A stretch of DNA of 64,000 nucleotides. Source: Septoria linicola. Taxonomy: Eukaryota > Ascomycota > Dothideomycetes > Mycosphaerellales > Mycosphaerellaceae. The position numbers and the translations under genes are program-made. The notes under the pieces were generated by a model. That model did not search any database. It was not told the DNA's origin and saw nothing but the letters and a program-made list of their open reading frames with translations. Position 1 is the stretch's first letter; every line of letters begins with the position of its first letter. Shown here in pieces: positions 60,243 to 64,000 of this stretch. The stretch covers positions 4,774,001 to 4,838,000 of the forward strand of contig CP099419.1 of the NCBI GenBank assembly GCA_024114885.1. The letters are read 5' to 3'.

Positions 60243-61133
60243 GTACTAATAATTACTATAGGGAAACCGGTAAGATCGATAGCTACTCCTTCTACTATAT
60301 ATTAATTAAGGCTAACTCTTAGGCTCCTCTTCTAAATACTCGTACTAGCTACCTAAGTTAGTACGTCTCGCTATCGCCTAAGTACTACGCCCTCGTCGGC
60401 CTCCTTAAGAAGTATATTATCGAATAGAGCTAAGGTATAATTATTTAGAGCTAGGAACTAATTAGTAATCTCCTTACTAAGTTTACTTATCGACTTCTCT
60501 AGATCTCCTACTAAGTTATCTACGCTAGTATTAAGAATCGCGCTCGTATATTAGCTAAGCGCTCTTTTAATAATAGCGAGGTAAAGGTAATAATCCTATC
60601 TTCGCGCTCTATAGTAGAGTCTTTAAACTTATAGTAGAGTAGTAACGTCTAACTCGTAATAGACTACGTTAGCCTCTACGCTCTAATCTAAATAATAGGC
60701 TACTAAAATTATATAGGCTAGACTAAAGCTATAAGAGTCCTAGTCCTCCTTATCGATAAGATAATCGACTAGTATCTTTAAGCGAAGTATTAGAAACGCT
60801 TCGTTAAGTAAGTAATCGCTAATACGATAGTACTAAAGGATCTTCTAGATACTATCCTTAAGAATAGCTCGTTCTAGTCTAAAGACGCTAAGGGTAGATT
60901 ACTCGAGGCTAGTATATAGTCCTCTAGATCTCGAGAAACTAATATAACCGATTAGGTAATAGAAGTTTTCGCTAATAGCTTAATACGATTAATATTTAGT
61001 ATTCGCTCCTCTCGTATAAGTTAAGAATAGTCTAACGTACGAGACTTACGAGCTAAGAACCTATTACTATAAGAGTAACTATTCTATTTTACTTATAGTA
61101 ATCTCGTCGCTCGAGAGCTTTTAGGCTAACTAG
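60243..61133 (+). other. RIP-mutated stretch, possibly coding
   Basis: A plus frame is fairly open apart from RIP-type stops (ILSNRAKVQLFRARNQLVIS, RIALVYQLSALLIIARQRQQ), which suggests a former gene fragment. No family recognised. Ends at gypsy copy 3. Confidence 0.35.
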
Positions 61134-61412
61134 TAGTAAGGTAAAGGCCTACCTATATACCGTACTTAGTAGTTTTAGTATAAAAGCAAGGTAGTAGCTC
61201 GTTTCTAAGATAGCAATGTTTACTCTACTTGATTAATTTAATGTCCTACGGTCCTAGTATAAGGTTCTTAGTCCTAGGGCTACTATTTTAAGCTCGTTAC
61301 TACTAGTCAATTAACGTATTATAAGACTATTACTCTCCGAATAGGTCTTGTTCTATAGCGACCGCTCTCGTACCTACCTAGGAGGTTAGTATTAGAGTAG
61401 TTATTATCTATT
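61134..61412 (+). repeat. 5' LTR of gypsy copy 3
   Basis: 279 bp, TAGTAAGG to TTATCTATT, inverse of the other LTRs. Confidence 0.92.
61179..61186 (+). promoter_or_regulatory. LTR TATA box
   Basis: TATAAAAG in the LTR, conserved in all copies on the coding strand; likely core promoter of the element. Confidence 0.6.
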
Positions 61413-61414
61413 AA

Positions 61415-61432
61415 TAGAGCCGAAGATAGGGC
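61415..61432 (+). other. Primer binding site, gypsy copy 3
   Basis: TAGAGCCGAAGATAGGGC, one G-to-A change from the other copies, two bases after the LTR. Confidence 0.6.
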
Positions 61433-62126
61433 TATCTCTTCTCTCTTATACTAGAACTAGAAGCGTAGAGGGTAGATAGTAGCCTTAAAGCGAGAACTAA
61501 CGTACTATAAATATTAATAAAAGGCCTAAAGGAGCCTACGTAAGAGGCGACTTAAAGAGCTATAATAATATAGAAGCTCCTAGAATGTAGATATTACTCT
61601 AACTCGGAAAAGTTATAAACCTCTAGTACCCCTTAGTACGGATCTATTTAGTAATTACTATATAGATAGTAAGGCGACTTACTATATCGGAGATTTACTT
61701 AGGGTCCCTATACCTATAATAGTCTTCGATTAGACCCTAGTTTAGCGTAAAAACGCTCTCGTTTAGATAGCGTAGAGGCTATAGGATAGGCTAGACCTAT
61801 CTAGGCAATCTCGTATCTTTTAGTATATAGATCGCTTAGAATAAGCCCTAGTACGGCGTTAGACGCTAATCGTTTAGCTAAGGACACTAATTACGTCTAA
61901 GGCCTCGGACCCGGTATATAGTATAGGCTAACGTAATATTATACTACTATAGTTATATAGCGAATTACCTAAATAAGTAAGACGGACGCGCCTAGCTATA
62001 AACGGTCGAACTATACGACACGACATACCTTGCTTATTAGGTATAATCAATATAGCCCTAGTATTATAATAAAAAGTTTAACGTTTACCTTTAGACGGCT
62101 AATAAAATTTTAGACTCTTGTTTTTT

Positions 62127-62149
62127 AGTTATCGTTTTAAACGATAACT
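62127..62149. promoter_or_regulatory. 23-bp inverted repeat upstream of ORF1, copy 3
   Basis: Perfect 11-bp arms, 37-38 bases upstream of the ORF1 start, as in the other copies. Confidence 0.6.
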
Positions 62150-62186
62150 ATATTTTATTTAAAAACCTAATTAAGGAGAGTATAAC

Positions 62187-64000
62187 ATACTCTTAGAACA
62201 CCTTCGAACAAGCTCTATAAGTGAATTAGTATCTACTAGCCAGCCTAAAACACTAGAGAGTAGCTTATCTAACTAGCTTAATAAGTAAATTCGAAGATCC
62301 CTAGTAAAGCTACTACCTACTTTTACTTTATTCTCTCTACTAGACAACGATATATCTATAGAAGCGGAGGACTAAGGAGGTACTAACCTTAACTCTAACG
62401 CTAATATCTTTTAAGGACCGAGCTTAGGAGGTAGACTATCTATAGCGTAGTTCTAGCTACTTATAGAGACTATCTAAGTAACCTAAAGCTAGAAGGTAAT
62501 TATCGCTTAGGTTCTACTACTACCTAGCTCGGACTAGAATCCCTTCTTTAATAGAGAGAACGTAACCGAGTACATTAAGCGCTTTAAAGTACTATATAGG
62601 AACTACGCTATTCTACTTATTAATAATAATAAGTAGCTTTATAAGAAGTTACTTACTTAGGTTATAGTTGTCTAACGTAGAAGATACTAGCGCCTTAATA
62701 GTTTCTACGACCGAGACTACGCTAAGTTTAAAGAGTCGATTATTAAGGAATACTAAAAGTACGATAATATATATATACTTAGAAACCGCTACTATATAGA
62801 AAACCTTTATAAGGTCAACTATAGCGAGGATAATAATCTCTTAGAGTACTTAAGGTAGTTTATACTCTACTCTAATACTATACCTACTTCGTATATAGAC
62901 GAGCGTTCTCGTACTCTTCTATTTATACGAGGCCTTCTATTTCGTTTTAGTAAGAGACTCTAGGCCTATCTTAGGTTAGACCTTAATAATAGTAACTTAG
63001 ATTATAGTAAGCTCTTAAAGATAGCCTAGCGCTAGATTAATAGTAATAAGGACTTTAAATCAGAAGTATATAACGAAGGCAGTAGAGATATCTAGTAGTT
63101 ATACGAAGTAGTAAAGAAGTCCGCTCTAAGACTAAACTCTAAGTTCAAGGCTAGAGAAATAGTAGTCTGTAAAGGCTATAAACTAGTAAGCGTCGATAAT
63201 ATTACCGCTAGTATATAAGACCTCGTAATTACTACGATTCGTCGACTCGAAGAAAGAGGCCTATAGCTACTACGCTTGTCGATAGGATAGCGAGCGAAGT
63301 CTTACGATTATAACTATCTATATATTCTAAGTCCTACTTATAGCTAGGAGATTTCGATTAATTTAGCTACGATAGATAATAGGTTAATAATCGAGGCCTA
63401 TATAGCGATCGCTCTAAAGATTTTAGATTATTAGATATATAGGCTCGAAGGCTATATAGCTATAAACTACGAATACCTATAGTAGTTCGAGACTAAGAGC
63501 TTAATATATAGAGATCTAAAGACTAGTATTATATACTATAGAACGCCTCGCCTAGGTATAGAAAAGATATAGTACTACTAGGACAAGGAACTACTAAAGC
63601 TATTTGTATTAATAGGAGTATTAGAGTAGCGCTATAGGAAGATCGATCTTGAAAATATAGATCGTTTATTAACGTTAAGAGCGAGCTAGTAGAGGATAGC
63701 GAACAAGGTAGCTAGTATTAACGATCCTATTAATATTAGTTAAGTCGCTTCTATTATATAGGAGGATTAGGACGATCTAATCGGCGCCTACGTAGCTAGA
63801 GATAGCGTAAAGACAAAGCGGAACCTAAACTCTTCTCGTCTAGTTAGAGGATAGCTAATAGGAGTATAGAAGCGGATTACGACCTAGGCTATAGCTATAA
63901 GAACCCGCGCTTATCGTTACTCTTATATTAAAGAGGTTAAAGATAAAAACTAGCTAGCTTCTTACCTTATAGATATAGAAGAGTTAGAGGATTCTTAAAC
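62187..64000 (+). pseudogene. Gypsy ORF1 gag, copy 3, cut by the window end
   Basis: Starts at an altered ATG (LLEHLRTSSISELVSTS follows). The gag core PFFNRENVTEYIKRFK, FYDRDYAKFKESIIKEY and DERSRTLLFIRGLLFRF is at about 62,540-62,960. All stops are RIP-type. 604 codons are visible. Confidence 0.82.

Larger units (their letters stand above)
26926..64000. other. RIP-mutated repeat block, right
   Basis: Same signature as the left block. It holds a foldback repeat, a copia remnant, gypsy copy 2, truncated hAT element B, block X and the start of gypsy copy 3. Parts (26.9-28.4, 41.7-43.4, 46.9-47.7 kb) are also poor in CpG compared with the gypsy copies, pointing to a different origin or stronger mutation. 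Confidence 0.92.
61134..64000 (+). mobile_element. Ty3/gypsy LTR element copy 3, 5' part
   Basis: Plus-strand copy: 5' LTR, primer binding site, leader, palindrome and ORF1 start, running off the window. The five bases before it (ACTAG) would be the target duplication. Confidence 0.9.

Overview
The window looks like a repeat-rich accessory region of a filamentous ascomycete (Pezizomycotina; a dothideomycete is only a guess). Nearly all of it carries repeat-induced point mutation (RIP): TpA is everywhere, CpA and TpG are rare, and old reading frames are broken by TAA/TAG that trace back to CAA, CAG or TGG, with start codons often turned from ATG into ATA. The clear exception is a roughly 2 kb island at about 24.88-26.92 kb. 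It holds one intact two-exon gene for a short-chain dehydrogenase/reductase. I traced the other genes by treating RIP-type stops as former Gln/Trp codons, so they are called pseudogenes.

Layout. (1) 1-10,100: 5' end of a large Ty3/gypsy LTR element (copy 0, minus strand), split by an 8.26 kb hAT-type DNA transposon (element A, 1,188-9,443) with 17-bp terminal inverted repeats and an 8-bp target duplication. Element A carries a hAT transposase gene, a coiled-coil-like gene, and two divergent histone H3-like genes. (2) 10,106-10,830 plus 24,079-24,870: another hAT transposase, split by a complete 13.24 kb gypsy element (copy 1, 10,831-24,073, minus, target duplication ATACT). (3) The unmutated gene island. 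(4) 26.93-28.19 kb: a large foldback structure, then a Ty1/copia remnant (28,195-28,442 and 41,683-43,430) split by the complete gypsy copy 2 (28,443-41,677, minus, target duplication ATAGT). (5) 43,431-50,028: inverted, truncated second copy of the histone-bearing transposon (element B). (6) About 50.03-61.13 kb: block X, with two copies of a large unknown gene (C), one gene of an uncharacterised ascomycete family (D), and several tandem arrays. (7) 61,134-64,000: start of gypsy copy 3 (plus strand).

The gypsy element has three ORFs whose lengths agree between copies 1 and 2: ORF1 (gag, possibly protease) 2,898 bp, ORF2 (RT-RNase H-integrase) 4,065 bp, and an unrecognised ORF3 of about 3.4 kb downstream of pol. 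A near-palindromic 23-bp element lies upstream of each ORF.

Three features stand out. Two histone H3-like genes with introns ride inside a hAT transposon. Each of the three large mobile units carries its own short motif, almost entirely in non-coding positions: a 13-bp motif in six of seven traced introns and at gene flanks of element A, a 12-bp palindrome in introns and intergenic parts of block X, and a 23-bp palindrome at the ORF junctions of the gypsy element. The gypsy element also carries a large extra ORF. Together these suggest mobile elements that encode chromatin or DNA-binding factors acting on their own non-coding DNA; that functional reading is inference.
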